A stretch of DNA of 64,000 nt from Wuchereria bancrofti (lineage: Eukaryota; Nematoda; Chromadorea; Rhabditida; Onchocercidae). The notes below the pieces were generated by a model. That model was not told where the DNA came from. It was given only the letters and a program-made list of their open reading frames with translations, and ran no database searches. The translations under genes and the position numbers were made by a program. Shown one piece after another: positions 39,401 to 50,231 of this stretch. The stretch is from NCBI GenBank assembly GCA_005281725.1, contig SSBO01000012.1, positions 1,277,174 through 1,341,173 on the forward strand. Reading direction: 5' to 3'. Each line of letters begins with the position of its first letter. The stretch's first letter is position 1.

Positions 39401-42400
39401 ATTGTTATTTGATGCGAAGGATTTTCCAGTATATTTTCGACTTTTTTAAAAAAAAAGTATTACTATTTGGTATTGTTGCATTCGTCAGTAACAGTTGCAT
39501 ATTAAGATATTTTGTCAACTTGATAGTGCATGTCCTTTTGTATTGGTAGTACTTTTGGATTATATGTTTTAAACTTGGGTATAAGTCTGTATTTTTCATT
39601 TTTTATCATGCATCGTTATTACTTTTGATTTAGATAGGAATTCATTTTTGCTCGTCTTATTCGATTGATCTTGTAAAGTTAGAATGATATATAAGCGTAT
39701 TATATGCATATCTGGGAATATTAATGTTTACAGAATCACTTCATTTGTTATACCTTTAATTAGATGAGTTTTTCAATCACCGAGATTTCAAAAATTCGTG
39801 CTGTGCGGATTCCGCAGTGATGCACTTCAGGTTTTTATACTGCGTACGAATGGATATTTGGTATGTTGCGAAACGGTGGAAGAAGCAGTATATGTAATAA
39901 GAAACTTGGTTACAGCTTGCGATCATCAGGTTCAAACAATTTCTTATCAGATGGTTAAGGGTGATAAATCGCCATATCAGTAGGTAGAGGACTGATGTTG
40001 AGTTTTTGGAATATCTGAAATTCTTGATTATTTGTTTGTGAGACTTTGTGATTGTCATTTCTATTGTCTTGCTGAGATTCCCAAATTTAATTAAGATTTG
40101 CGCAAATTTAACTTGAGTTCATTGCTGTTGTTAGTAAACATTGTATGATACCTTACTTCCAGCATCTAGTTACAATATTTCTGTGTTCATTTCATTGTCT
40201 CTTCATTTTTTTTATTCAATTTGTTTAGCTATTTAGCTTTGATGTTTATTTATTTATAAATCCTATGTGGTTTGCTTACATGGTTTGCTTACACTAGTCT
40301 TAATTATTTTTGATGTGAGAAGTTTTATAATTTGTCAAAATTCCATTTTAGATCCGAGCTGCAAGAGCTGGCATCGAAAACCTCGTTATACCTAATGAAA
40401 AGGCTGTTGAAAGAGTATACAAGACAGCACGAAAAGGCGGTAATTTATTTTTATGTACTTTGCTCTTTGATTCCGTAAATTTAATGTCAAGAAGCTTACA
40501 CAGTTATGTTCAGGAGGTGGTGTGGATCGTAACGGTGCAAAAGATGCAGAGGGGAAGCAAATTAATTGGAGGATTGGTGAGTTGGAATGGGAAGCATGGA
40601 TGCGTGTACTTGATAATGCGGTAAGTATTCTGTGCTATGTTGGAGTTATGGTGGGGGAATTTTCATGTTTTCGTTATTGTTGTCATAATCCAAAAGCTTT
40701 TAGAGATATTTGAAAGCATTTCTTCACGTCTACTGTTTTCAGGGCTACCGAACGGGTCATATTTATCGACAACCTCTTTTTCGTTCGAGAGCACTTCCTT
40801 CATCAACAAATAATCAAAATGATGTTGCTGTTCCACCAAGCGCCTCGTCAATTGGCTCCGTAAGACGGAATCCTTTTTTAAATTATTTTAGCTTACCTAT
40901 GATTTTCATATAAAATTTCCATTTATGTTTACTTGGTCGGTTTGATTGGTGTCATACTTGTTCATATTTCTCTTTGCTGGTTCATGGATGTATAATGTGA
41001 CTCAGACATAGCCTTAATTTTTTTGGATGGTCGAAATAATTATTACATGCCCCTTTACTTTTATAGCCTAGACTCCATAATCGGTGATGATTTTGAAATT
41101 GTCTCATTGAAATGTATTCTGTTGAGGTGGATGAAACTGATTATGAGTCAGTGACAGCGCATAAGATGGCGCTGTTGCGTAAGGAACAAGAGCGGTCTCG
41201 GTGGTTGAATTCACCGAATGCATATCAGAAAATCGAAATCTTAGAAACAGGGACCAATAATCCGAAACGGATTACGAAGGTATTATTATTATTCGATTTT
41301 TGGATTTGAATTTCTTTTTTTGTTGCCGCTACTCGTTTTTGGATTTGTCGAATAAATGATTCAAACTATTTGAATATTGTGGCTAAACTCTGATGTGATA
41401 CTGAATTATTCATGCAGAAAACCGTTACTTGGTACAACACCTTTCTTAATTTCTCTCTTTCCTTATTTGGCATATTTTCATGTTTTACATTTCAATTAAA
41501 TTTAAGAAATTCGGAATAAACTTCCTTTCAGTGGGTGCAAGATGTTAGTTCACCATCTCAAAGTGGAACGCCAGTGAAAATTTCTTCGCCGCACCAATTC
41601 AGTCCTTTCTCTTCAAATCCAAAGGAATTTAAAGAAAAGCAAAAAGCAATCAAAGAAAATCGTCGATTGGGAACAACTTCAGCAGGCCCACAATCGCAAA
41701 TTTTGGACGGAGTTACATATGAAGAGATTGCGCAAATACGGGCGGTATATTTTTTATGACTTTTAAAATTATTTTAAAACCTATCATTTTGCAAAAATCC
41801 AATCTATGTGAAATTACCGTTTCAACTTTTCGATATCGTAATGAATTCTTCTTATTAGATAGTTGTACATGAATTTTTTAAGTGTTTTGAGGTGATTTGA
41901 ATTAAGTAGGTTGTCTTGTAATTTAGGATGCAGAAATCAGTGATATGAGTCAGGCGGATCGCGTAGTTATGATCGGTACTGCTAGCAAAGGTATAATTGA
42001 TCGGCAACATCAACACAATGCTCAGGTATATTTTTTAAATCCAAAACTAGAGACTTATTGCAATTGAAGATAGTAAGATTCCGTTGGATTATATTTTAGA
42101 AACTGTAAGTTTATCAAATGTAAATCCGACGGTGAATCCGAATTATTTGCATGCATTCATTCTTTTTTAACGAATTCTGATTTGGAAAACTTATTTTAAT
42201 TTTCATGGAATTTGAACTCTCCATTTATTGTTTTTGCAGGTTTATCGGCAGCTTTACGCACCGAATCCATTCGCTAGTGAAACGGACGAAGATATTCAAA
42301 AGTATATGAAGGAAGTCGAGGCAAAAACTCCAAGACCAAGTTCTGCTGCTGATAGTACTGAACATACGACATCAAGCCCACCTTTATATGAAAACGATAG

Positions 42401-44749
42401 TCCTTCCGTCGGTATGTTACTGTTTGTACTTGATATATATTTAATCTCTTTAAAGCCTCTACATGCGCTATATCATCAAAAAAAAGCTTGTTTATTAAAC
42501 TTTATGATTAGACATATGGTCTAATTTTGGTTAGACATTCAACTTCTGTGATATTATCTACATTTCATTTTAATGAGTTAATCTTTTTACTCATTGTTAC
42601 TTTTAATCAAATAATGAGTCCAGTGATTTTCATTTTAATAACATGCTATTCCAGAAACAATATCCTTGATGCAAGCAGCTCGAGAACACCGTACACGTCC
42701 CACATTTAGTGGTATGGCTTCCGCTTCGATTGATGAGGAGGGAGCTGCTACAGAATTATCTGTTGGTGCTCATTCGTCACCCGTTGCACAGCCTTCTACT
42801 GGTAGAGGTTAATCTTTGCTATGGGAATTGGATCATGCATGTTTTATACATTGTGCTTTGGACGCATGACTGCATACTGTGTGCTTTTTTCTGAGAACAG
42901 TGCAGTGGAAGATCATATCTTTTTATATAAATTTTAGTTTGGTAATGATATATCTTTTTTGGTATTCGTAATAGAACATTACTGAATGATACAGGAAGGG
43001 GCTAAAGTCTTGTGATAGCTTCAAACTGATTGAAGTATTAAATATTCTACATGATATTATCCGGGTTACTCGTAATTTGCTATGGCGCTATTCGTTATCG
43101 GAAATTATAAATTTTGAAATTTTAGTGTCTTTTAGGGTGATAAATGGGTATACATTTTTGTATATCTTTACTATTTTTTTTGGAAATATTTGCCTCTTTA
43201 CTCATACGAAAAGCACGATTTGGTGATTTTTGATGAGGTTGCAGTTGGTCGCCTTACGTTGGAAACTACTTTCGATGAGTCTGATTCACCACAGAGTCGT
43301 TTTGTACGCAGTTCGCCTTTTGTATCTTCAACGCTACCTTATCGTCAGTGCTTGTTTTTTGCTTTTTTTCTAGCATTTTTTGTGGTTTTTAAAAGTGTGG
43401 GTAACGACAATCAGTAATAGTGATGAGGAGTGTTGAGTAGCTATCATGTTCGAGAAGTTTTCATATCATTTTTGGATAAAAATTCCCTCATACTTAGCAT
43501 AGTGATTTCAAAAATAAATTAATATATTAAGATTAATATATCAAATATGCCGTTTTGCGGATATCGTTTTTGTTTAAGTGATTTTTGAGGATGAAGTTGA
43601 ATACATACATGTTGTTGCATGAATATACACTTTGCATGATTTTCCTTTCCTTGTGACTAGCGGAAATGCGGATTCGAAAGATGTAACGGTGTTAGAATCT
43701 TGATTTGACAAATTTTGACACAGAGGGATAGGTGGAATCAGGAATTCCAAAGTGTTGTAATTTTCAACAGGATTCACCAAAATTGATGAGGAACGTGGAA
43801 AAGGAAGTTGTTCGATCTAAACTATGTCTAAATATGACAGGATTGAAGATCTGGGAATCGGTCTCAATCCTATGCTGTCTGTAGATATTATTTATTTTGT
43901 AAGCGCATGGTTGTTTGTTTGTTTTTATTTTGGGTCGCTCGTCGCAAGGTTATTCGCCTGATGGTGAAGCTGTTCAGCTGGAGAGGCCAAAAACGTTACC
44001 ATCAGGAGCAAAGTTCGCACGTAGTAAATCGGATCGTTTTGCTTCATTGCGTAAAAATTTGTTTTCTAAAAGTATGTTTTTTTCCTCCGATTTTTTTCTT
44101 TTTCCTTTCCGGATGATCTACAGCATATAATTCCTTGCACTCAACTGTTTAACTTGTATGCAAACTAAGTACTATTATTTTATATCTAGTTGGTCGTTTT
44201 TGTACACTTCCGACATGTATACACATATTTGCATGTCTTTTCTGAATTTTACATCACCTTTATTTCACCTGTGACCCTAAATCTGAATGATATTTCTTGA
44301 ATTTTGAAATTACGTGGGCATGCGTTATATAATCTACATATCACTGCAGCATAAAGCTGCTAATCAGCAAATATTGTTGGACTTTCAGGAAATGATACTG
44401 CAGTACGAAATTCAGAAATGGCACTGTCTGATGACGAGGTGAGGTGTTGTATTTTGAAAATTAAATAAAGCGCATCATATTATGAATGCGGGACACTTAA
44501 TGCACATGAGAACAAATGTAGCACATTTTTCAGAGGCTACTGATTTCATCATTTATGATAATTATATATTTAGCAAAATTTAGACCTCAAGCATACAGTA
44601 TATGATGTGCAAATTAATTTTAACAATATTGTGTGTCAAGTAAACAATAAGGTATCATGGTATATTAAGTCATTTTGCAGCTGAATCAATCGAAAGAGAG
44701 TAAAAAGAAGAAAAGGGGTTTATTCTCGTTCGGGAGGAAAAAGAAGTGA
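36416..44749 (+). CDS. add-1: Adducin
   Basis: Coding exons: 36416-36529, 36786-36987, 37189-37334, 37635-37775, 37883-38050, 38205-38264, 38794-38892 or 39831-39929, 40352-40439, 40514-40620, 40743-40859, 41127-41279, 41532-41744, 41927-42025, 42240-42411, 42655-42807, optional 43245-43343, 43949-44071, 44389-44438, 44681-44749. All phases agree; the product is 757 residues, or 790 with the optional exon. Residues about 106-325 are the class II aldolase-like head ([42 protein letters not shown]), followed by [24 protein letters not shown] and AGPQSQIL as in human adducins. The last 22 residues form the basic MARCKS-like tail ([15 protein letters not shown]). Adducin caps actin filaments, recruits spectrin and is controlled by PKC and calmodulin at this tail. 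The acceptors at 37189, 41127 and 43949 are weak. In C. elegans the orthologue is add-1. Confidence 0.96.
36737..36767. repeat. Two GCTTAAGC palindromes in adducin intron 1
   Basis: TTGCTTAAGCAA at 36737-36748 is a perfect 12-bp palindrome, and TTGCTTAAGCAG follows 19 bases later at 36756-36767. Both lie less than 50 bases upstream of exon 2. Confidence 0.7.
38269..38523 (+). other. Coding-like open frame inside an adducin intron
   Basis: The intron after 38264 contains an 84-codon open frame whose base composition resembles the neighbouring exons more than the introns. Its product is rich in K, S, R and P (for example [19 protein letters not shown]). It ends in TGA at 38523. It cannot join directly to the exon ending 38264 through the CAG at 38306-38308, because that junction is out of phase and meets a stop. 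A phase-0 acceptor at 38466 (ACGCAG, then ATGGAAACG) and a donor-like GTGTGA at 38518 would give a 51-base in-frame piece. It could be an alternative exon, an alternative start or end, or chance. Confidence 0.35.
38794..38892 (+). other. add-1: Adducin alternative exon a (99 nt, GC donor)
   Basis: Phase-0 exon of 33 codons starting [19 protein letters not shown], the part of the adducin head that aligns with human VLVLRNHGVVALGET. It ends with CAG followed by GCACGC, a non-canonical GC donor; no in-phase GT donor is nearby. It is homologous to the exon at 39831-39929. This copy is the closer match to vertebrate adducin and keeps the HG pair. Confidence 0.85.
39831..39929 (+). other. add-1: Adducin alternative exon b (99 nt, GT donor)
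   Basis: Also 33 codons and phase 0, starting [19 protein letters not shown], with CTTCAG before it and a GT donor after it. It shares 14 of 33 residues with exon a, including L4, R5, G8, C12, E14, V16, E17, A19, A29-C30 and Q33. Identical length, phase and alignment without gaps show an ancient exon duplication. Inclusion of only one copy per transcript is expected, since two would duplicate the same structural element. Confidence 0.85.
43245..43343 (+). other. add-1: Adducin tail cassette exon (99 nt, optional)
   Basis: Follows TTGCAG and precedes GTCAGT; the frame reads [26 protein letters not shown]. It starts and ends in phase 1, like the exons on both sides, so it can be included or skipped without a frame change. 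Skipping gives a glycine at the next junction and inclusion an arginine. The sequence is Ser/Asp-rich with possible phosphorylation sites. Its use is inferred from splice sites and phase only. Confidence 0.65.
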
Positions 44750-47471
44750 ATTTTTAAAAAATGCTCTTGGATCTGCATTTCGTCTTTTACACTGGTATTG
44801 TTAATGCTCACTGCTTTATCACCTTTTATTCAATTTATGGGAGATTTAGTGGTGTTGGTTTCATTCTTCTCTTTTGCATATAAGCACATCCATGTGTTCG
44901 AAGCATCTTAAATATTGTTATCTGTTTCTTTCTCACTATCCTTTTCTTATTAATATTCCGCAGAACGGTATATGTTTCCAGAAAATTTATACTTAAAATT
45001 TTAATTCTCGTTTTGGACTACTAGATAACTACCACGCGTAATTGATGTTGGTGGAAATGAAGCTAAAAAAAAGCACGTAAATTGAAACTTTAAATGACAA
45101 TCCTAGGTTTCGATATTGACTATATTGCAGGTTTTTTATTTGGTGTCTTTAAAAAAGCATAACCGTGTTACAGTTTTCTTTTCCAAATGTCATATTTATA
45201 ATATTATATGAAAATGTTCGTTACGCATTTTAGGCATATATCGTGGTGGTCATTGGTCTACAACTGTATGACTGTTCTTGAAAATAAATGGTCGTTTTTT
45301 TCTGGTTCGATTGCCGAATGCGTCTCCATGTTTACGTTTAAAAGAGACTTAAAAAACCGTTTTTACATGTTTGCGGATAGGCAATCAGTATATAATGTTG
45401 ATATCATTTCTGATAAATCTAACTTATTCTGTCCGCAACCAAAGTTTCAAATGCTCTACCATGGAAACATTGCGGAAGTTGCTTGTGTTTTGACTGATTG
45501 TCTGTTCATTGTCTCTTCTATTTTCATCTCACCGCTTATTATTAGTTCAGAAAGATTAATTTTTCTTCTTTGCATAGTTTCTGGTTTTTTTTTTTTTCGT
45601 AAGGCATTTACCCGTGTTTTATTACTGCTTGGGAATGAATGCTTCGTGACCTGTGTCCAGGATTCCACTTTACTTGCAAAGGGTTTTTTTTTTTCTGCCA
45701 TAATTGTCTTATCATTTTTTTTTTTTTTTTTGTTCAAATTTTCGGGACAATTTTTCCTGGACACCTAGAATTTGTCATCTTGTTTTAGTCAGAAAATATT
45801 GTATGAACACAGTTAAGTTTGTGTAGTTGATATTTGTTTCAACTGTTTGTTAGCTTTATAATGGATTAGTTGCAATTTGTCTAGTCCATCATTCTTATCT
45901 AAATTCGTGTCCACATACTCGAGGAAAAAAAAAATAACCTCATTTAATTGACATGGTACAAAACAAATTTTGAAGGAAATAGAGAGATCTGAAATGAGCC
46001 ATATATTCCATTTGCGATCATTCCAGTATACATCGTTTTCATTTCAGACCGGTGGATTTGTCTGTTTCTATTTTTATGCTGTCTCGGTGAAATTTGGATT
46101 TTAGTACTGTGCTAATTTTCAAACAGGAAACGCTTCTGGAATAGCAATTTACTTTTCTATTGTCAAGTTTTAGCATCTCGCTGTTTGTTTCGTCCTTTTA
46201 TCATGTCATTAAATGCTTAATAGAGAAATTGATGCGTCAGTCATCTTCACATCGCTGTCATCTCTGTTTTATCCATAAATATTTTTCAATTTTTTTTTTT
46301 TTTTTTTGTTCAATATTGTTTTCTAAATATTTATGAATGTTTGCTTACTTGTTTCCCGGATTTTGAAGCAGTTTGGATTTTTCCTGTAGAATCCTTTTTT
46401 ATCCTGTTTCTCATTTAGTAAAAAGCCACATCACTATACGGGTTTTGAACTTTTAGTTACCAATTCTTAGGATTTCGATTTGGCATACGGAAATTGAAGT
46501 CACATTTTTAGATATGATTTCTTTTGTCTGGCTTTTTATCTTTAAATTCTGCTTTTCATTCCGTAAACATTATCATAAAATGTTGAAAAGCTGGCTTTGT
46601 AATGACTGTTTCAATTGAAACTGCCGGTGATTGTTGTTCATTTAATGTAGCTAAAATTTACTCCCATACATCAGAAATTTGAATGTACGAAAGTGCTAAA
46701 ATATCTTTGAAATATGGGAGTAATAGCGCACCTTTTATGGTTTAATTTTGCAAAACCTATATATGGTACTTTCCTTTAAAAAGAAATTGTTTGATTTGTT
46801 AAATTAATTGAATGATAGGCAAGAATTTCATTGTGATAGCTTACTGTCTATTTTCTTCACTGATGTGTTTAATATCAGTTTTTGAATTGAAGAAATGAAG
46901 ATTTATAATGGAATGTTTACAAAAAAGGAAATTTCCTTTTTTTCTTTTTTTCAATATTCGTTGATGATGCTTAATTGTTTGGAAACATAAATCATGCGTG
47001 CTATTTTTATTCAGTATAAGATTTGTGCAAAAAAAAAAAACTAAAGGAAAAAAAAAACATAGATTTTTGTAAGATAAATAAGTAGGAAGCTGCATTCATT
47101 GCTGTCATTTTTTCTTTAATTTCTATCGCAAAATTGTTTAACTGTTCTGGCTTATTAAAGATGATTGGTTGTTTGTAGAATTGGTGTACTCGGAAAAGGT
47201 TAAAGTTCGCTACATCGAAAGTATTTGTTTGTGTGTATAACATGCTCTGTTATCAAATGGACAGAAGAACACTGGGATACATTCTAGAATTTTTGTTTCA
47301 AAATATTTGAGTTGTAATTGATTAATTACATTATGCAAATTAGATGGTAGCATTCCAGGTGTGAGGAAAAAAAGTTTTGTTTAATTCCTGACAAATTATT
47401 TAATTTAAAAAATACAGGTTAAATGCGTACAATACGATGAGGCAAATATGCAAATATAAGCAATAATTTAG
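44750..47471. other. Adducin 3' untranslated region and intergenic stretch
   Basis: No further exon was found. AATAAA at 45283-45288 is a candidate polyadenylation signal for a 3' UTR of about 550 bases. The base composition is less extreme than in the other intergenic regions. A 186-codon open frame at 45208-45768 lies here but crosses several T runs and shows no recognised domain. Confidence 0.55.
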
Positions 47472-47490
47472 GAATGTTCGGTTGTTGAGG
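47464..47490 (+). promoter_or_regulatory. Acceptor-like site and 19-base leader with a tiny upstream frame
   Basis: TAATTTAG ends at 47471, consistent with trans-splicing. The remaining leader holds ATG-TTC-GGT-TGT-TGA at 47474-47488, whose stop lies two bases before the proposed start codon at 47491. Confidence 0.45.
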
Positions 47491-48573
47491 ATGAAACAAA
47501 TGAGTAGCAGCAATATACCTTTAGAAGGTCGTACACGTTTACCTGGTAAAATACAAGATTGCATCCAAGATTGCGGTCTGATTGTTTCTCATATAAAGAC
47601 TGCATCTCATTCAAATGAGGCTTGTATTTTGTAATATTCATAATTTCATAACAATTTTTCATCTTTAAAACAGTTCGAATTCATCCAATTTAATAAGCGA
47701 AATGAAATATGACTTTTAACGAAAATATCTGTAATTAACAATGAATACTTGTAGTTTTGAATTTCATACTCTATATTTTTGCTCCTTTAATTATGAAATT
47801 TTGGTGAGGAATCAACCGTAAGACAATTGATTGAATAATAGATGAAATTCCTAGTTTCCTAGAGGAGTTTGCAACAATTATTTTTCAGCTTCTTTCAATG
47901 GCTATCAAGAATTTCACCTTGTTAGATTCAACAATTGAGCAATCATCCAAGGTAAATAATAGAACTGGAATTTTGCACTTTCGAGCAGTTTTAAATTTCA
48001 TACTTGGTATTTGATATATTACTTTATATATTGTTACAGTAAGATTTTACTTTTTTTTTTTTTGGTACTCATAAGAGTAAATAGAGAAGATATCATTTTA
48101 CACAAACCAAGCATTGTTATAAAGTTGATTTTGTGTTAATCAAATAAGTAAGAGCTGATAGTTACAAAAAGTGTGAAAATTCTGAGTTGTAACTTTAGAA
48201 GTGACCAATTTCTTCGAATATAATTTTTAGAATTTGCGGAAATTGGATGCCTTATTGAATACAACAGATGTTCCTCCGTAAGTTCTCTTGTTTCGATTTT
48301 GACATCATTCATTATTCGATATTTCTGTTTAATAAACGAATTGGTCTTTTGAACTCTCCCTTATATGCCAATGGATTTGCAACATTGTCGTTTTTGCGTA
48401 TTTTTTAGTTTACAAAAGAAAAAAGGAATTCATAATGTCAACTATTTAAATTATTGGTCTTAATCTATCGGTTAACCTTTTTATAAAAAAAAAAAAAAAA
48501 GAAAAAAACCTTATTTTATGCTTTCCATCATAATGATATTTATTTCAGGTATATGCCAGCAGATAGTAAATGA
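47491..48573 (+). CDS. Small coiled-coil protein, possible BORC complex subunit 7
   Basis: Four exons, 47491-47630, 47855-47951, 48231-48277 and 48549-48573, join in phase (GT donors; CTAG, TTTAG and TTCAG acceptors) to a 102-residue protein. The C-terminal half is helical with heptad-like leucines. Its segment STIEQSSKNLRKLDALL resembles NVEQSSDLQDQLNHLL near the C terminus of human BORCS7, and the N-terminal half (GKIQDCIQDCGLIVSHIK) lines up with the corresponding helix in length and cysteine/glycine placement. Human BORCS7 is about the same size. BORC recruits ARL8 to lysosomes and drives their transport to the cell periphery. The similarity is short and weak, so other small coiled-coil subunits remain possible. 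A second in-frame ATG at 47500 could also be used. A 4-codon upstream frame ends just before the start. Confidence 0.6.
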
Positions 48574-50231
48574 ATTTATGGCAGTGCAAAATAATGAATT
48601 ATTTGAATTAGCCAGCGATATTGGTATTTCTTCTACAAATCAGCTAAAATGCCTACGCAAATAGATGAAATTACCTTTGAGCTATATTTTTTTGAACAAT
48701 GAAGAAATGTGTTAACCATCTCAGTTAATTATGAGTTGTACAACAAACATTTTGATGATAAAAAGGATTTGATAAAATTTTCAATGTATTTATGTTTAAT
48801 AATCTTTTTTTTTTCTATGTCGAGATAAATTAATTGGGATTAATTATAGTTAAGCATCAAAAACTATCAAATTGCTAGAGTAATGTTTGAAATTTTCATT
48901 TCTGTTGTTGTTCCAAATTCTCAGCAGGACATTTCAGGACATTTCTCATCATACATCAAATCTTGATATTAGTAGTAGTTAAAAGAATGCAAGCAATACA
49001 AGCAATTTTCTGAAGTTAATCTGGTTCACATATATAGCAAATGAAACAATTCGTCCACCAATGCATGTATGAAATATTAATTTAAAACGAATCGAATTTT
49101 CACATCCTATATTCAATTGGCTATCCATGACTGCTCACAGAAAATGATTAATGATTTTTTGCCAAAAATGACAGATCATAGTTTAACAAAAGATTAATTA
49201 TTCTGACCAGTTGCTTGTTTTACTTTCTTTTTTTTAAGAAAGCTTACGTTGAAGTTTTAAACTTCAAATTTAAAGTATCATTAATAGTAATTTCTAAATT
49301 GGATTGGATTGTAATTTTTCATACAAATTTATTTATAAAGTTAAGCGAATCAATAAAATTGATTTCTAAATGAATTCTGAATTACCTGTTCTTGTGAAAC
49401 TTTCTAATTAACTTTTCTTCTCTTCTCTTAGGTATATGATACTTTTCAAATTCGTCCCAATTGTCAAAACTTTCAAGTTTTATTTGACTTTTGCAAATTA
49501 TTTAATATTGTAATACAGATGTACAAATCAGTGCCTTTTTTCTAAATCATACAATATGTTCATTACTGCAAAAAAAAAAAAAGTAAAATAGCTGAACAAT
49601 TTCTTCTTTTTAGTATTTATTTATCACTTATAATTAGTAGTTAATGTTACATAATACATATTGACTTATTTTAGGAAATTTTGATTAATTGGAAGAAAAA
49701 AAAACTAGGTGAAATTGCTAGCTATTATTATAGCAATAGCAAAATAAACAACTGTTTATAGATTGTCAGTTTGAATTTGGTATGAGAGAAAATTAGTAAA
49801 CTTTGAAAAATTCCATTAAGAATTTAGAATTGTAAAATGCATTTATATATTTTACATATTTCATTACTGTTCTATGTAAAAGAAAAATAATATTACACAA
49901 AAAAGCGAACGCTAGATGCGAAATGTATACATATCATCGATTTAAATTATTGAGAAATATGAAATTATATTAAATAATAATGTTAAATACAATATTAGTA
50001 CATTGTTTCATTTAATCAAATTACAAGTAAACTAGAAGGCCATAGTATGAATATTTAAAGGATTTCATGATTCAATATGAGCAAAATTCAAATAATATTT
50101 TTTATAAAGAAAAAAAAAAAAAGGGAAAGGAATGCGTTTTACATTATCAATATATACATATGCATATTAAATTAAACATTTAATATCACAGTCTAATTAC
50201 TATTAAAACTATTAAACTGATATAAACTTTT
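48574..50231. other. Intergenic region between two convergent genes
   Basis: The small coiled-coil gene (plus) and the kinase gene (minus) converge here. No open frame, repeat array or RNA gene was recognised in these 1.66 kb. Both 3' UTRs must lie here, but no clear polyadenylation signal was assigned. Confidence 0.6.

Noticed and set aside
45295..45325. A tRNA B-box-like GGTTCGATTGCC
   Set aside because: No A box or foldable cloverleaf lies at the right distance. Other TTCGA words in the window failed likewise, so no tRNA is claimed.
45208..45768. A 186-codon open frame downstream of adducin
   Set aside because: It crosses several T runs that give poly-Phe, shows no domain or splice support and lies in the probable 3' UTR. 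Possible but unsupported.
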